A DNA stretch of 64,000 bases from Echinicola vietnamensis DSM 17526 (lineage in GTDB: Bacteria; Bacteroidota; Bacteroidia; Cytophagales; Cyclobacteriaceae), in NCBI RefSeq assembly GCF_000325705.1, contig NC_019904.1, positions 2,234,001 to 2,298,000 of the forward strand. The letters are read 5' to 3'. How positions within the stretch are numbered: the stretch's first letter is position 1; each line of letters opens with the position of its first letter. This document shows, piece after piece, positions 1 to 8,856 of this stretch. The translations under genes and the position numbers were made by a program. The notes beneath the pieces are model-generated. The model ran no database searches and was not told the origin of the DNA. It saw only the letters and a program-made list of their open reading frames with translations.

Positions 1-197
1 AAGTTATAAAGAAACTGTTGGTCATTCGTAATTCCCGAATTTCCTAAGCTACGCTTTACGTCCAGAATCTCACCTTTGGCATCGACGGTCACCGTGTCCA
101 TGGTATAGGTGAGAGCATCCAACTGCTGTGTGTCATGATCTTTTTGCTGACAGGCACTTATAAGCAAGGGGAACAACCAAAAAAACGATTTTTTCAT
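1..197 (-). CDS. Lipoprotein, N-terminal part only (possibly DUF4221 family)
   Basis: The gene reads leftward from an ATG at 197 and is open to the window edge, so only about 65 N-terminal residues are present. It starts MKKSFFWLFPLLISAC, a lipoprotein signal peptide with a lipobox (ISAC) that predicts lipid attachment at Cys16. After it comes a short polar linker and a stretch containing DTVTVDAKGEIL and a later QQFLYN. That arrangement recalls the start of DUF4221 lipoproteins common in Cyclobacteriaceae, but the fragment is too short to be sure. Role unknown; presumably anchored to the outer membrane or inner-membrane outer face. Confidence 0.6.
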   Translation of the reverse strand, partial: MKKSFFWLFPLLISACQQKDHDTQQLDALTYTMDTVTVDAKGEILDVKRSLGNSGITNDQQFLYN

Positions 198-611
198 ACT
201 AAAAAGATAGCGGTTAAGATTGATTACGAGATTAAAATAGGCGGTTTTGAAGGAATGAAAAAGTCGTTTAACGTTATTTAACGAAACCATTAGTTCTTAG
301 GAGCTGTGTTAAGCTGCCGTGTAGCGTCGAATACAGCATCGAAGCAACTCGTTTTAAGTAGTTTCAGGCCGTTATACTCGTGTGCCGCGGCAGATATTTT
401 TTATGGCATATTTCGGGTTTAAGGGCATTCCCAACAACCCCGCTCGCAAGTCCCGTATTGCTAATGCGGGTCATTGGAGGGTGTCAATCTTACAATCTTT
501 CAACTTTCCAGTTTCAAATCCTTCCAACCTTATAACATTAAGCCCCATAAACCTTCCAACTCTCCCCAAAACCTCCTAAATTGGTTTGAAAGAGCAAACA
601 ATCACGAAGCA
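198..611. other. Intergenic region with pyrimidine-rich tract and small inverted repeat
   Basis: No convincing gene lies in these 414 bases. Around 456-474 is a small imperfect hairpin (CCCGTATT / AATGCGGG, 3-nt loop). From about 489 to 582 the plus strand is strongly C/T-rich on one strand and repeats the word CTTCCAAC or close variants several times. It presumably contains the divergent promoters for the lipoprotein gene to the left and the DUF4202 gene to the right, but I see no clear TTG/TAnnTTTG promoter. Confidence 0.4.
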
Positions 612-1202
612 ATGGCTAAAAATAGATTTGAAAAAACCATAGCATCCTTTGATGCGATCAACGCAGAGGATCCTCACAAGGAGGTCATAGATGGAAAAGA
701 AGTGCCCAAAGAATTGGTTTACGGCCATCGCATGACGGGGATGTTATTGGACTTTGAGCCGGAGGCGTCCGAGACCTTGCGGCTTGCTGCCCGCTGTCAG
801 CACATCAAGCGGTGGGAAATTCCCCGGGAAGATTATCCCATGGACCGCAAGGGGTATTTGTTGTGGCGGACCAAACTGAAAAAATTTCATGGTGAACTGG
901 CAGGAAAGCTCATGAAGGAGCACGGTTATGACGATGACGACATTCAGAAAGTAGATGATCTTCTCAATAAAAGAAGGCTTAAAACGGACCCTGAAACACA
1001 GGCATTGGAAGATGTGGTCTGCTTGGTGTTTTTGAAGTATTATTTTGATGATTTTATAGCGAAGCACCGCGATGAAGAGGGGAAGTTGGTGGATATTGTC
1101 CAAAAAACTTGGCGAAAGATGTCCGAGAAAGGGCATCAAGCGGCTTTGGCCATGAGCCATTCGGATGAGGCATTAGGAATTGTGCAGAAGGCGTTGGCGT
1201 AA
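612..1202 (+). CDS. DUF4202 family protein
   Basis: Encodes about 196 residues from the ATG at 612 (MAKNRFEKTIASFD); an open frame extends further upstream to 474 but that part is low-complexity and not protein-like, so I chose the internal start. Motifs such as YGHRMTGML, ARCQHIKRWEIPREDYP and GYLLWR near residues 40-95 are typical of the DUF4202 family. These are small soluble alpha-helical proteins of unknown function, seen in bacteria and fungi; conserved His/Arg residues hint at a metal- or phosphate-binding site, but that is inference. No membrane segment or signal peptide. It stands alone, with long spacers on both sides. Confidence 0.8.
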   Translation: MAKNRFEKTIASFDAINAEDPHKEVIDGKEVPKELVYGHRMTGMLLDFEPEASETLRLAARCQHIKRWEIPREDYPMDRKGYLLWRTKLKKFHGELAGKLMKEHGYDDDDIQKVDDLLNKRRLKTDPETQALEDVVCLVFLKYYFDDFIAKHRDEEGKLVDIVQKTWRKMSEKGHQAALAMSHSDEALGIVQKALA

Positions 1203-1577
1203 GCGACTTGTCCGCAAAGCGGAAGCCATCACTAATTTGGGTTCAGGAGAATGACCGACAACCTGCATTGTTCCCTGTTCCCAAACCAGGTTTCTTTCGT
1301 TTGGAGTTTTTTTGTTTTCGGTTTTGTGTGGAATGGTTAAGGGCATAGCTGTAAGATTATTACACTGTTTTTTTGTCAAGGATGATATTATTTTTGCCTT
1401 TACCCAGAGTATTTTGATCAATTGGGTTATTTATATTGGTTTATTTGGTGTTTTTTGATATCATTAATGAAAGTGCTTGATTATTTCGGGATTTAAGAAC
1501 GGATCTAATGTGAGGTTTTGAATACCCGAAAGCTCATCGAGTGCTTTTTGAAAGAGACCATACATAAATAACCTACC
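1203..1577. other. Intergenic region without recognised feature
   Basis: 375 bases separating the DUF4202 gene from the DUF1592 gene. AT-rich toward its right half. Nothing coding is supported on either strand. The promoter of the downstream pair should be here; TTTATTTG at about 1440-1448 loosely resembles a Bacteroidetes -7 box but lacks a well-spaced TTG. Confidence 0.35.
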
Positions 1578-4500
1578 GTGTTGAAGCGTATAATACATAA
1601 AGCCATTTCAGGAGGGCTCCCGGTGGTCGGCGGGCTGATTTTATCCTTGATAATGGTGGCCATTGCTGTGATTCCGATTCCAGCTGCCCATTGGAGTTTA
1701 GCCTTCCTGGGGAAGCTGCATCCATTATTGGTGCATTTGCCTATAGGCGTGTTTCTGGCACTGGTTTTCTTAGAGTTTGCTAATCAATTTGTTCCTGGAA
1801 AACCCCTTGCTCCAGCCTGCATCGTGCTGTTGTGGCTGACCGTAGTTACCGCTATTCCCACGGTGGTGGTGGGGGCGCTTTTGGCCGGAACGGGTGGCTA
1901 TGGCAGCGATACATTGGTGCTGCACAAGTGGCTCGGGGTGGCTACGGCCTTGGCGAGTATATGGTTGTTGGTCTATAGGGGCAGGCAATCGTCAGCGGCA
2001 AATGGCCATATTTCCTATTTCTCAGCTTTGGCGGTGACGACCATCCTTCTCGGTGCCACCGGGCATTATGGAGGGACGCTGACCCATGGCACTGGTTTTT
2101 TGACAGAAGACCTACCGGATGATATTAAAGCTTTTTTGGGAGATGATCCTTATGCGTTGGATGGGTTGGCGATGATGGAGCGTGGGGAGATTGACGAGAC
2201 CTTAAGCCAATTGGAGTACGCCAGGGACATTGACCCGATTACGGCCAGTTACTGTGAAAGCTGCCATGGCGAAAAAGAGCAAAAGGGCGGATTGCGATTG
2301 GACAATATTGACCCCGATATGGTCAAGGGCCATGATGCGGAGACCTGGCGGGCAATGCTGAACATGGTGAATTCTGGTGAAATGCCCCCCAAAGAAGAAA
2401 AACAGCTGTCGGATGAAGAACGGAGAAAGCTGGTGGATTGGATCACGGCCTCCATCCAGCGGGCTGTAGCACTTCGGAAAGCCGATCAAGAGCCAGTGAT
2501 TCGAAGACTTACCAAAGATCAATACACCAATACCCTAGCCGATCTGCTGAAGGTCGATGTGAATTTTGGAGAGGTATTGCCTGATGATGCCAAATCCGAA
2601 ATGGGCTTCAGTAATAATGGTCAAGTGTTGGGTGTTTCGCCGCTGCAGGTGGATTATTATAAAAAGATAGCCCGGGAGGCTTTGGACAAGGCCATTGCGC
2701 CAGCAAAGAAACCAGCGACCACCCGATACCGGATTACGTTCGGCAAGGGAATAGGAAAGGGTAAAACAGCGGCCATGATCGGTGGCTATCAGAGTGCTCC
2801 CATTAATTCAGCAGACTTTGTGGTGGAGGTATTGGATGACCAGGGAAATCCTAAGCGGCCAAAGGATAGTGCCGCCATGGCCCAGCTGGAAGAGGTCAAA
2901 CGCAATATCGGCGTGGGCATGCGGGGCTCCCATGCGGACCGGTACCAAGTGGTCGATGAAGGGATCATGCTCTATTCTGCGGTGCCACACAAGGAAGTCA
3001 CCCCCAAATCTTGGCAAGGACCTTCTCCGAATTTAAAATTACTTTTCAGGAGGCATTTTCCCGAGGAAGGCGATTTTGTATTTCGGGTGAAAGCTTCCCG
3101 GGGATACCAATGGGAGGCTCAGAAAGAAGGGTTGATCGGCCTCCGAAATGATCAGCCTGCGGAAAAACTTGAAACAACGATCTTGCTCCTCCCAAAAGCA
3201 GGCAAAGACCTTCAAAACATGTCCATGCAAGGGCCATGGATGAAGCCAAAGGAGCTCACAGAGCATGCTTCGGTGACTTTCTATTTCACAGCCCCCCGCG
3301 ACGGATATTATCAAGTGGATTTCGAACACCCATATGTGGGCGCAGAAGGGATGCCATCGGCAGAGCTTCAAATCGATGAGCACAAGCTTCAGGAGCGATT
3401 TCATTTTGATGAGAAAATGAAAGATGATGCCTCCATGATGACGCCGCTTACCTTGGCTTATCTTAAAGCTGGAGAGCATAAGTTGATGATCGGCGGTAAA
3501 TTTTTTACGGGGTTCAGTAAGGTGATCGTTACGCCTTTCCCCGAAGACCATCCGGTGGCAATGCAGCTTCAAAATGAAGCAGAAAAGAGCCGCGCAAAAT
3601 ACGACCAAGATGTTCCCGTCATCAGGACTTTTGCGGGAGAGCGAACAGATGACGGTATGGATTATCAGACCTTCGATACCTTCCAAAACGTCTCCAATGA
3701 AACAGGCAAATGGAAGCACTATACCTTTAAAGGCCGGTTGGAAAATTTACCGATCCCGGTGATTGATACCGTAGAGACTGAGATTTTGGCGAATATCATG
3801 ATTTTGGGGCTTTGGAATGATTATTTGGTCAAGGATAATGAAGATTCTGGGCCGCCCTTGCTGATCAACCAGCTGGAATTTGAGGCACCCTACTATCCAC
3901 AATGGCCGCCAGCAAGCCATGAGGCGATCTTTTTTGATTCGCCCGCCAAAAATGACCAGAAAGCCTACACCAAAGAGGTGCTGTCCAGCTTCCTGACCAG
4001 GGCTTATCGTCGTCCGGTAGAGCAGGAGGAAGTAGCTACCTATATGGAATTCTGGGAAAGCATTCGTCCAGATTATGCCCGCTATGAAGACGGTATAAAG
4101 GAAGTGCTGATCGCGGCCCTTTGTTCCCCGAATTTCCTGTACTTGGCAGAGCCCAAAAAAGAGACTAGCGAGGAGGAAAAGGAATTTTTTCTCGCCTCCA
4201 GGTTGTCGTACTTTTTATGGAATGAAGCGCCGGATGAGGAATTGCTGGAGTTGGCCAAGGAGGAAGATTTGCATAAGGACCGCTACCTGAAGCGGCAGGT
4301 GGATCGGATGATAGAAGATGAGCGGATTTGGCACATGGTGCGCAGGTTTTCGAATGAATGGCTTCGCATCGATCGCCATGAAGCCATGAGCACCAATGTG
4401 AATGCCTATCCTGATTTTACCCGTTTTGTGAAGAAGGATATGACAGAGGAGACGTACCATTTTATGCATTATATACTCCAGCAAGATCTTAGCATCATGA

Positions 4501-5192
4501 ACATGATCGAATCGGATTTTGCCATGCTCAATCAAAATTTGGCGGAGTTTTATGGGATAACAGGGGTGAAAGGAAATCATTTTCGACCTGTGGCAGTGAC
4601 GCCTGATATGCACCGTGGTGGGCTGCTGTCGCAGGGAGCCTTTCTCAACGGCCATTCTGACGGCAATCAGGCCCATGCGATAAAGCGGGCCGTATGGGTG
4701 AGGGGCAAGATACTGGGAGACGAACCGCCGCCGCCACCGCCAAATGTTCCGCAGCTGGACCCCGAAACCCCTGGATTCGAGAAACTGACCCTTAAGGAGC
4801 AGTTGTTTGTCCATCGGGATAAGCCTGCTTGCATGGATTGTCACAAAAAGATTGACCCTTATGGGATAGCGTTCGAAAATTACAATGCGGTAGGGCGTTT
4901 CGAAACCGTGGCGTCTACCGGAAGTAAAATTGATGCAAAATCAGAACTTCCTAATGGAGAGGTGGTTAACGGGATTGACGAAATAAAATCGTATATTCTA
5001 AACATGAAGCAGGACACCTTCACCCGCTCCTTAGTGAAACATTTGTTTTCGTACGCTATGGGCAGGGATGTGACCTTTGTGGATGAGAGGGAAATAGAAA
5101 AAATCGTAAGTGAAGTAAGAGAGGCTAACTATAGCTTCCGATCTGTGGTCGAAAACATCGTGTTGAGCGACTCCTTTAAGGGTCAGTTTTAA
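1578..5192 (+). CDS. DUF1592/DUF1588/DUF1587-type c-type cytochrome domain protein
   Basis: A protein of 1204 residues starting at GTG 1578. The N-terminus (about 1-185) is a membrane module with several hydrophobic helices and conserved histidines (HPLLVHLPIG, LHKWLG, GHYGGTLTHG), like DUF2231-type haem-binding domains. A first haem c motif CESCH is at residues 226-230, followed by DUF1587 (RRLTKDQYTNTLADLL), a long beta-rich middle, then DUF1595, DUF1592 and DUF1588 regions, a proline run, and a second CMDCH motif at 1085-1089, ending in a DUF1585-like tail. The family is abundant in Planctomycetes and Verrucomicrobia and is thought to act in periplasmic redox or polymer oxidation; the substrate is unknown. 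It is followed 63 bases later by a DUF1552 gene, its usual partner. Confidence 0.85.
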   Translation: MLKRIIHKAISGGLPVVGGLILSLIMVAIAVIPIPAAHWSLAFLGKLHPLLVHLPIGVFLALVFLEFANQFVPGKPLAPACIVLLWLTVVTAIPTVVVGALLAGTGGYGSDTLVLHKWLGVATALASIWLLVYRGRQSSAANGHISYFSALAVTTILLGATGHYGGTLTHGTGFLTEDLPDDIKAFLGDDPYALDGLAMMERGEIDETLSQLEYARDIDPITASYCESCHGEKEQKGGLRLDNIDPDMVKGHDAETWRAMLNMVNSGEMPPKEEKQLSDEERRKLVDWITASIQRAVALRKADQEPVIRRLTKDQYTNTLADLLKVDVNFGEVLPDDAKSEMGFSNNGQVLGVSPLQVDYYKKIAREALDKAIAPAKKPATTRYRITFGKGIGKGKTAAMIGGYQSAPINSADFVVEVLDDQGNPKRPKDSAAMAQLEEVKRNIGVGMRGSHADRYQVVDEGIMLYSAVPHKEVTPKSWQGPSPNLKLLFRRHFPEEGDFVFRVKASRGYQWEAQKEGLIGLRNDQPAEKLETTILLLPKAGKDLQNMSMQGPWMKPKELTEHASVTFYFTAPRDGYYQVDFEHPYVGAEGMPSAELQIDEHKLQERFHFDEKMKDDASMMTPLTLAYLKAGEHKLMIGGKFFTGFSKVIVTPFPEDHPVAMQLQNEAEKSRAKYDQDVPVIRTFAGERTDDGMDYQTFDTFQNVSNETGKWKHYTFKGRLENLPIPVIDTVETEILANIMILGLWNDYLVKDNEDSGPPLLINQLEFEAPYYPQWPPASHEAIFFDSPAKNDQKAYTKEVLSSFLTRAYRRPVEQEEVATYMEFWESIRPDYARYEDGIKEVLIAALCSPNFLYLAEPKKETSEEEKEFFLASRLSYFLWNEAPDEELLELAKEEDLHKDRYLKRQVDRMIEDERIWHMVRRFSNEWLRIDRHEAMSTNVNAYPDFTRFVKKDMTEETYHFMHYILQQDLSIMNMIESDFAMLNQNLAEFYGITGVKGNHFRPVAVTPDMHRGGLLSQGAFLNGHSDGNQAHAIKRAVWVRGKILGDEPPPPPPNVPQLDPETPGFEKLTLKEQLFVHRDKPACMDCHKKIDPYGIAFENYNAVGRFETVASTGSKIDAKSELPNGEVVNGIDEIKSYILNMKQDTFTRSLVKHLFSYAMGRDVTFVDEREIEKIVSEVREANYSFRSVVENIVLSDSFKGQF

Positions 5193-5255
5193 GCGAGCGA
5201 TGATTGATAGTCCATTTACATAACCGAATAGCCTAAATTTAATCATAGAACAATC

Positions 5256-6608
5256 ATGGGAAAGAAATCTTGGGAGCTTGATCGAAGGACTTTTTTGAAA
5301 GGACTGGGCGTGGCGTGCATGTTGCCTTATATGGAGGCGATGGGCGGTCCCATCCAGCAACTCAGCAGTATGAGTGAAGCCCCCAAGCGGCTTTGCTTTG
5401 TGTACTTTCCAAACGGTGTGGGCTTGCCTCCCAAGGATAATCCACACCATTCCCTCTGGAATTGGTTTCCAATTGGAAGAGGCAAGGACTATCGTTTTAC
5501 CAAGACGCTTTCCCCATTGGAGCGGCACCGGAAGGAAATTACCATCATGGGAGGTTTGAGCCATCCCAAAAGCCGACACTTGTTGGGGCATTTGGCCGGT
5601 GACACTTGGCTTACCGGTGGGGATTTGCGGGGCAGTCAGTATAACAATAGCATCTCAGTAGACCAGGTGGCCGCCCAGCACTTGGCCAAGCATACCCGCT
5701 TTCCTTATTTGGCACTCTCGTCAGATGGAGGTATTGGTTACAAATCACGTGTCTCGACCCTTTCATTTGACCCAAATGGACGGCCAATTCCCTCAGAGCA
5801 CCGTCATCGGGAGATTTTTGAACGGTATTTTGCGCCGGGAGGCGGAGAGACCTCGCAACTGCGTCGAAAGAGCCTTAAGCAAGAGCAGAAGATCGTGGAC
5901 TTGGTGTTGGCAGACAGTAAACGGCTCCAGAAAAAATTAGGCAAAAACGACCAAATGAAGCTGGACGAGTACATGACTTCACTCAATACAGTGGAGGAGC
6001 AGATCAAACGAAATGAAAAATGGCTGAATGTCCCTATGAAGGATTTTAACGCCGATCACATCAACCTGAATCCCAATGCCACCGTAGACCCGGAAAGCTA
6101 TATCCGGTCGTCCTTTGACCTGATGGTACTGGGCATGCAGACCGACATCACGCGGGTGATGACTTACATGATTGCACGTGAAGACGGAATGGGCTTTGGT
6201 GAAAATTACCCAAAGTTGGCATTGGGCTTGAACAAAGGCCACCATTCCATTAGCCATGATAAGTCCAAAAACCATTGGCAGGAATGGGGGAGCTATGACC
6301 AATGGTTGGCCAAGCAGTATGCCTACTTTTTGGATAAAATGAAATCCACCGAAGATGAATATGGACCGTTGCTAGACAATACTCTGGTGCTTTACGGAAG
6401 TGCCTGCAGCAGTACACATGATGCCGTGAATTATCCATTGGTGTTGGCAGGTGGCAAGAACATGGGCGTCAAGCATGGGACCTATGTAGACTTTCAAGAG
6501 GAGTTTCCAATGTCCAATCTATTTGTCAGTATGCTGCATACCTTGGGCATCCCCGTGGATACTTTCTCGGACAGTACAGGGAAACTGGAAACAGACATTT
6601 TGGGCTAA
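5256..6608 (+). CDS. DUF1552 domain exported protein (Tat signal)
   Basis: Encodes 450 residues. The N-terminus has a twin-arginine motif (DRRTFLKGLG) and a hydrophobic stretch, so export in folded form through the Tat route is likely. The body matches DUF1552, seen in FVYFPNGVGLP, GLSHPKSRHLLGH, the SISVDQVAAQHL region and the late LVLYGSACSSTHDAVNYP. DUF1552 proteins relate to the alkaline-phosphatase/sulfatase-like DUF1501 group and nearly always sit next to a DUF1592 gene, as here (63 bases downstream of it on the same strand). Together they probably form a periplasmic oxidoreductase/hydrolase pair; the reaction is not established. Confidence 0.85.
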   Translation: MGKKSWELDRRTFLKGLGVACMLPYMEAMGGPIQQLSSMSEAPKRLCFVYFPNGVGLPPKDNPHHSLWNWFPIGRGKDYRFTKTLSPLERHRKEITIMGGLSHPKSRHLLGHLAGDTWLTGGDLRGSQYNNSISVDQVAAQHLAKHTRFPYLALSSDGGIGYKSRVSTLSFDPNGRPIPSEHRHREIFERYFAPGGGETSQLRRKSLKQEQKIVDLVLADSKRLQKKLGKNDQMKLDEYMTSLNTVEEQIKRNEKWLNVPMKDFNADHINLNPNATVDPESYIRSSFDLMVLGMQTDITRVMTYMIAREDGMGFGENYPKLALGLNKGHHSISHDKSKNHWQEWGSYDQWLAKQYAYFLDKMKSTEDEYGPLLDNTLVLYGSACSSTHDAVNYPLVLAGGKNMGVKHGTYVDFQEEFPMSNLFVSMLHTLGIPVDTFSDSTGKLETDILG

Positions 6609-6628
6609 AGGATGGGGTGAAGCCCAAA
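6599..6628 (+). terminator. Weak hairpin at the end of the DUF1552 gene
   Basis: TTTGGGCT (6599-6606) and AGCCCAAA (6621-6628) form a perfect 8-bp stem with a 14-nt loop, overlapping the stop codon. It is followed by a short TTTA run rather than a long U-tract, so termination would be inefficient or factor-dependent. Confidence 0.35.
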
Positions 6629-6868
6629 TTTAGGCCTATATGCTAGAGGGATCAATTTTATTCTGTCGGTAAGGGGGCGGAGAGTCAGAGAGATGTCCCC
6701 GGGCATGGTTAAGAGCCAAAATCGCTTCATCAAAAATAAAATTATTTTTTTTACGAAGTCAAGTCAGGGTAAGCAAGTTCTTACGTGTCATTCTATTACT
6801 TGAGCCTAACTTCTTTGCAGATCATTTTGCCAGAACAAGGTTCAAGAAACCAATTAGATAATAGAAAG

Positions 6869-7534
6869 ATGAAACGTAACACAATTTATTTGGCCATGAT
6901 GATGGCCGCATTGCTTTCTGCATGTTCAGATGATCACCTTTGCATCAAAGGGGATGGAGAATTGAAGGATTATGTACTTGAAGTGGATGATTTTGACGAG
7001 GTGTCCTTAAGCGGCCCGATCGACTTGACGGTGGTCCAAGGCGATGAGCAGTCCTTGGTAGTCCAGGCAGAAAGTCAGTTGATGGAGGTTTTGGAGTATG
7101 ATGTGCGGGGAAGCGAATTGATGGTAGGGTTTAAGGACAAGGTAAAATGCCTGAAAAGTACGAAAGGTGTGCGTGTTATCGCGACTGTTCCGGACCTTCA
7201 ATGGATCAGCATTGATGGAGATAGTGAGATTGACAATGAGGGCAGCCTTCAACTGGCAGACCTGACCATCGAATGTCACGGAGAAGGGGAAGTGGAGCTG
7301 GTAGGTACTGTCGATCGTCAGTTTTTTGTAGTAGATGGAAAAATGGAGGTTGAGAATTTTGGAATGATTTCCAGGGAGACCAGGATAGAGGTGAACGGTA
7401 AAGCGGAATTTGAAGTGAACTGTACAGATGAGCTGTATATTGATGTCAACGGCAAAGCCGATGTGGCCTATAAGGGAAATCCGCGAATATATCAGGATGT
7501 CAATGGCTTGCTGGACTTGGATGATGCCAACTAG
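6869..7534 (+). CDS. DUF2807 (GIN) domain lipoprotein
   Basis: Encodes 221 residues from ATG 6869 (MKRNTIYLAMMM); the frame is open upstream to 6785, but this ATG directly precedes a lipoprotein signal peptide with lipobox LLSAC (Cys16 region). The mature part is a repetitive beta-rich fold with runs like VSLSGPIDLTVVQGD and IDVNGKADVAY, characteristic of the putative auto-transporter adhesin head GIN domain (DUF2807) found widely in Bacteroidetes. It is likely a surface or periplasmic beta-helix protein; its role is unknown. It stands alone between the DUF1552 gene and the ROK kinase gene. Confidence 0.8.
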   Translation: MKRNTIYLAMMMAALLSACSDDHLCIKGDGELKDYVLEVDDFDEVSLSGPIDLTVVQGDEQSLVVQAESQLMEVLEYDVRGSELMVGFKDKVKCLKSTKGVRVIATVPDLQWISIDGDSEIDNEGSLQLADLTIECHGEGEVELVGTVDRQFFVVDGKMEVENFGMISRETRIEVNGKAEFEVNCTDELYIDVNGKADVAYKGNPRIYQDVNGLLDLDDAN

Positions 7535-7590
7535 TGAAGCGGCCGTTTGTTGCTTGCTGTCTGGACTGAAAGACGTGAATCAAGTGCCTT

Positions 7591-7629
7591 CTGCCACGTA
7601 TCGGTATGAATAGCGCCGATACGTGGCAG
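7591..7629. repeat. Perfect 14-bp inverted repeat (hairpin) downstream of DUF2807 gene
   Basis: CTGCCACGTATCGG at 7591-7604 is exactly the reverse complement of 7616-7629, with an 11-nt spacer. It lies 56 bases after the DUF2807 stop and 120 bases before the ROK gene. No U-tract follows on either strand, so it is either a factor-dependent terminator, an mRNA-stabilising hairpin or an operator. Confidence 0.55.
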
Positions 7630-7749
7630 CGTGCACTATAACAGTCGTATTCTTCCGTTTTGAGGTGCGTTTTTACAGAAATCCGCGAAAAACAGTTCAA
7701 AAAAGCCATTGGCCGTGTTTTTTTCGTGGGACTTATTATCTTTGGTTTT

Positions 7750-8409
7750 ATGAAGATACTGGTTATAGACATTGGCGGCTCAAACATCAAGATTCTGGCT
7801 ACCGGGGCAGATGAACGCATTAAGATTCCATCAGGAACGAATTTTTCGCCAGAAGAAATGATTCCCTTGGTAAAGAAACATGCTTCCAAATGGAAGTATG
7901 ATCATGTATCCATTGGCTTTCCTGGAATAGTAAAAAACAGCGATATCCTGACCGAGCCCGTAAACTTAGGGCAAGGATGGGAAACATACGATTTTGAAGA
8001 GGCTTTTGGCTGTCCCATAAAGATCGTGAACGATGCCGCTATGCAGGCATTGGGCAGCTATGAAGGCAAGAAGATGCTCTTCATGGGGTTAGGAACCGGG
8101 TTGGGGACTGCTATGGTCATCAACAACGTTGTCATTCCGATGGAAGCCGCTCATTTGCCTTACCGGAAGGCTACCTTTGAGGCGTATCTAGGGAAGTCTT
8201 ATTTTTTCAGTAAAGGGCCAAAAAAATGGGAAAAGCACGTTCATAAAGCCGTCGAGTACTTCTTTAGGGCTTTTCAGCCTGATGAAATCGTACTGGGAGG
8301 AGGCAATTCCAAAGAACTGAAAAACATTCCGGATGGTTGCCGATTGGGCTCAAACAAGCACGCTTTTAAAGGTGGATTTAGGCTCTGGGAAGAGGATTTT
8401 AGGGTGTAA
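7750..8409 (+). CDS. ROK family sugar kinase (polyphosphate glucokinase-like)
   Basis: Encodes 219 residues from ATG 7750 (MKILVIDIGGSNIK). The N-terminal phosphate-binding DIGGSNIK, the GFPGIV motif near residue 54, VNDAAMQALGSYEG near 94 and LGTGLGTAMV near 115 are the ATP- and sugar-binding elements of the actin-like ROK fold. The GFPG...VNLGQGW arrangement is closest to the polyphosphate/ATP glucokinase subgroup, so phosphorylation of glucose with ATP or polyphosphate is a reasonable prediction. The classic ROK zinc motif (CxCGxxGC) is absent, which also fits the PPGK subgroup. Cytoplasmic, monocistronic. Confidence 0.8.
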   Translation: MKILVIDIGGSNIKILATGADERIKIPSGTNFSPEEMIPLVKKHASKWKYDHVSIGFPGIVKNSDILTEPVNLGQGWETYDFEEAFGCPIKIVNDAAMQALGSYEGKKMLFMGLGTGLGTAMVINNVVIPMEAAHLPYRKATFEAYLGKSYFFSKGPKKWEKHVHKAVEYFFRAFQPDEIVLGGGNSKELKNIPDGCRLGSNKHAFKGGFRLWEEDFRV

Positions 8410-8453
8410 CTGGATCAGAAAAAGGATGAGGGAGAAAGGATCTCCTGTTTTTC

Positions 8454-8846
8454 CTAGCAGTTTTTGTAATCTTCCAATGATTTTGGATTGGGGAAATTAT
8501 CGCTTTCATCTTCATCAGGCCGCTTGTGGAGGCATTGGAAATCCTTTTCGATCAACAAAATGTTTTCGTAAGGCTCGCCCTGGTGTTGGACATGTTTAAT
8601 GCTGACTTCGTCCGTTGACGCCCAGTCAAGTGCCAACGTTTCAGGGATGATGACGTTGAGGTGGTTGTTTTTAAACAACGCCTTCACTTCCGAGGCCTCT
8701 CGGTCCACAACCAAGCTATAGGCCAAGCCCATTTCCTTGCTGCCGAGGTATAGGTGCTCAGATACTGATTTCCCGGCAGCCACTTGCTGGACTTCCGTTT
8801 GGGTAAGTCTTAACCGAACAGCGTTATTGTTGATGCGAAGTTTCAT
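8454..8846 (-). CDS. Small conserved protein of nitrate operon (DUF7009-like)
   Basis: Encodes 130 residues from the ATG at 8846 (MKLRINNNAVRLRL); an upstream in-frame extension overlaps the preceding gene and is less likely. No signal peptide or membrane span. It begins 10 bases after the rubredoxin-fusion stop codon, so it is the last gene of the nitrate assimilation operon. The sequence, with RLRLTQTEV near the start and VIIPETLALDW near residue 80, resembles short uncharacterised Bacteroidetes proteins found in similar operons. Function unknown; position suggests assistance to nitrate/nitrite reduction. Confidence 0.7.
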   Translation of the reverse strand: MKLRINNNAVRLRLTQTEVQQVAAGKSVSEHLYLGSKEMGLAYSLVVDREASEVKALFKNNHLNVIIPETLALDWASTDEVSIKHVQHQGEPYENILLIEKDFQCLHKRPDEDESDNFPNPKSLEDYKNC

Positions 8847-8856
8847 ATGCCAAGGG

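Noticed and set aside
474-611. N-terminal extension of the DUF4202 gene
   Set aside because: The segment is pyrimidine-rich, low-complexity and not conserved-looking; the ATG at 612 begins the family-like sequence.
1173-1421. Minus-strand frame of 82 codons right of the DUF4202 gene
   Set aside because: No signal, domain or start context; lies in low-GC spacer sequence.
3039-3719. Minus-strand frame of 226 codons inside the DUF1592 gene
   Set aside because: Antisense to a well-supported gene, with biased and non-protein-like composition.
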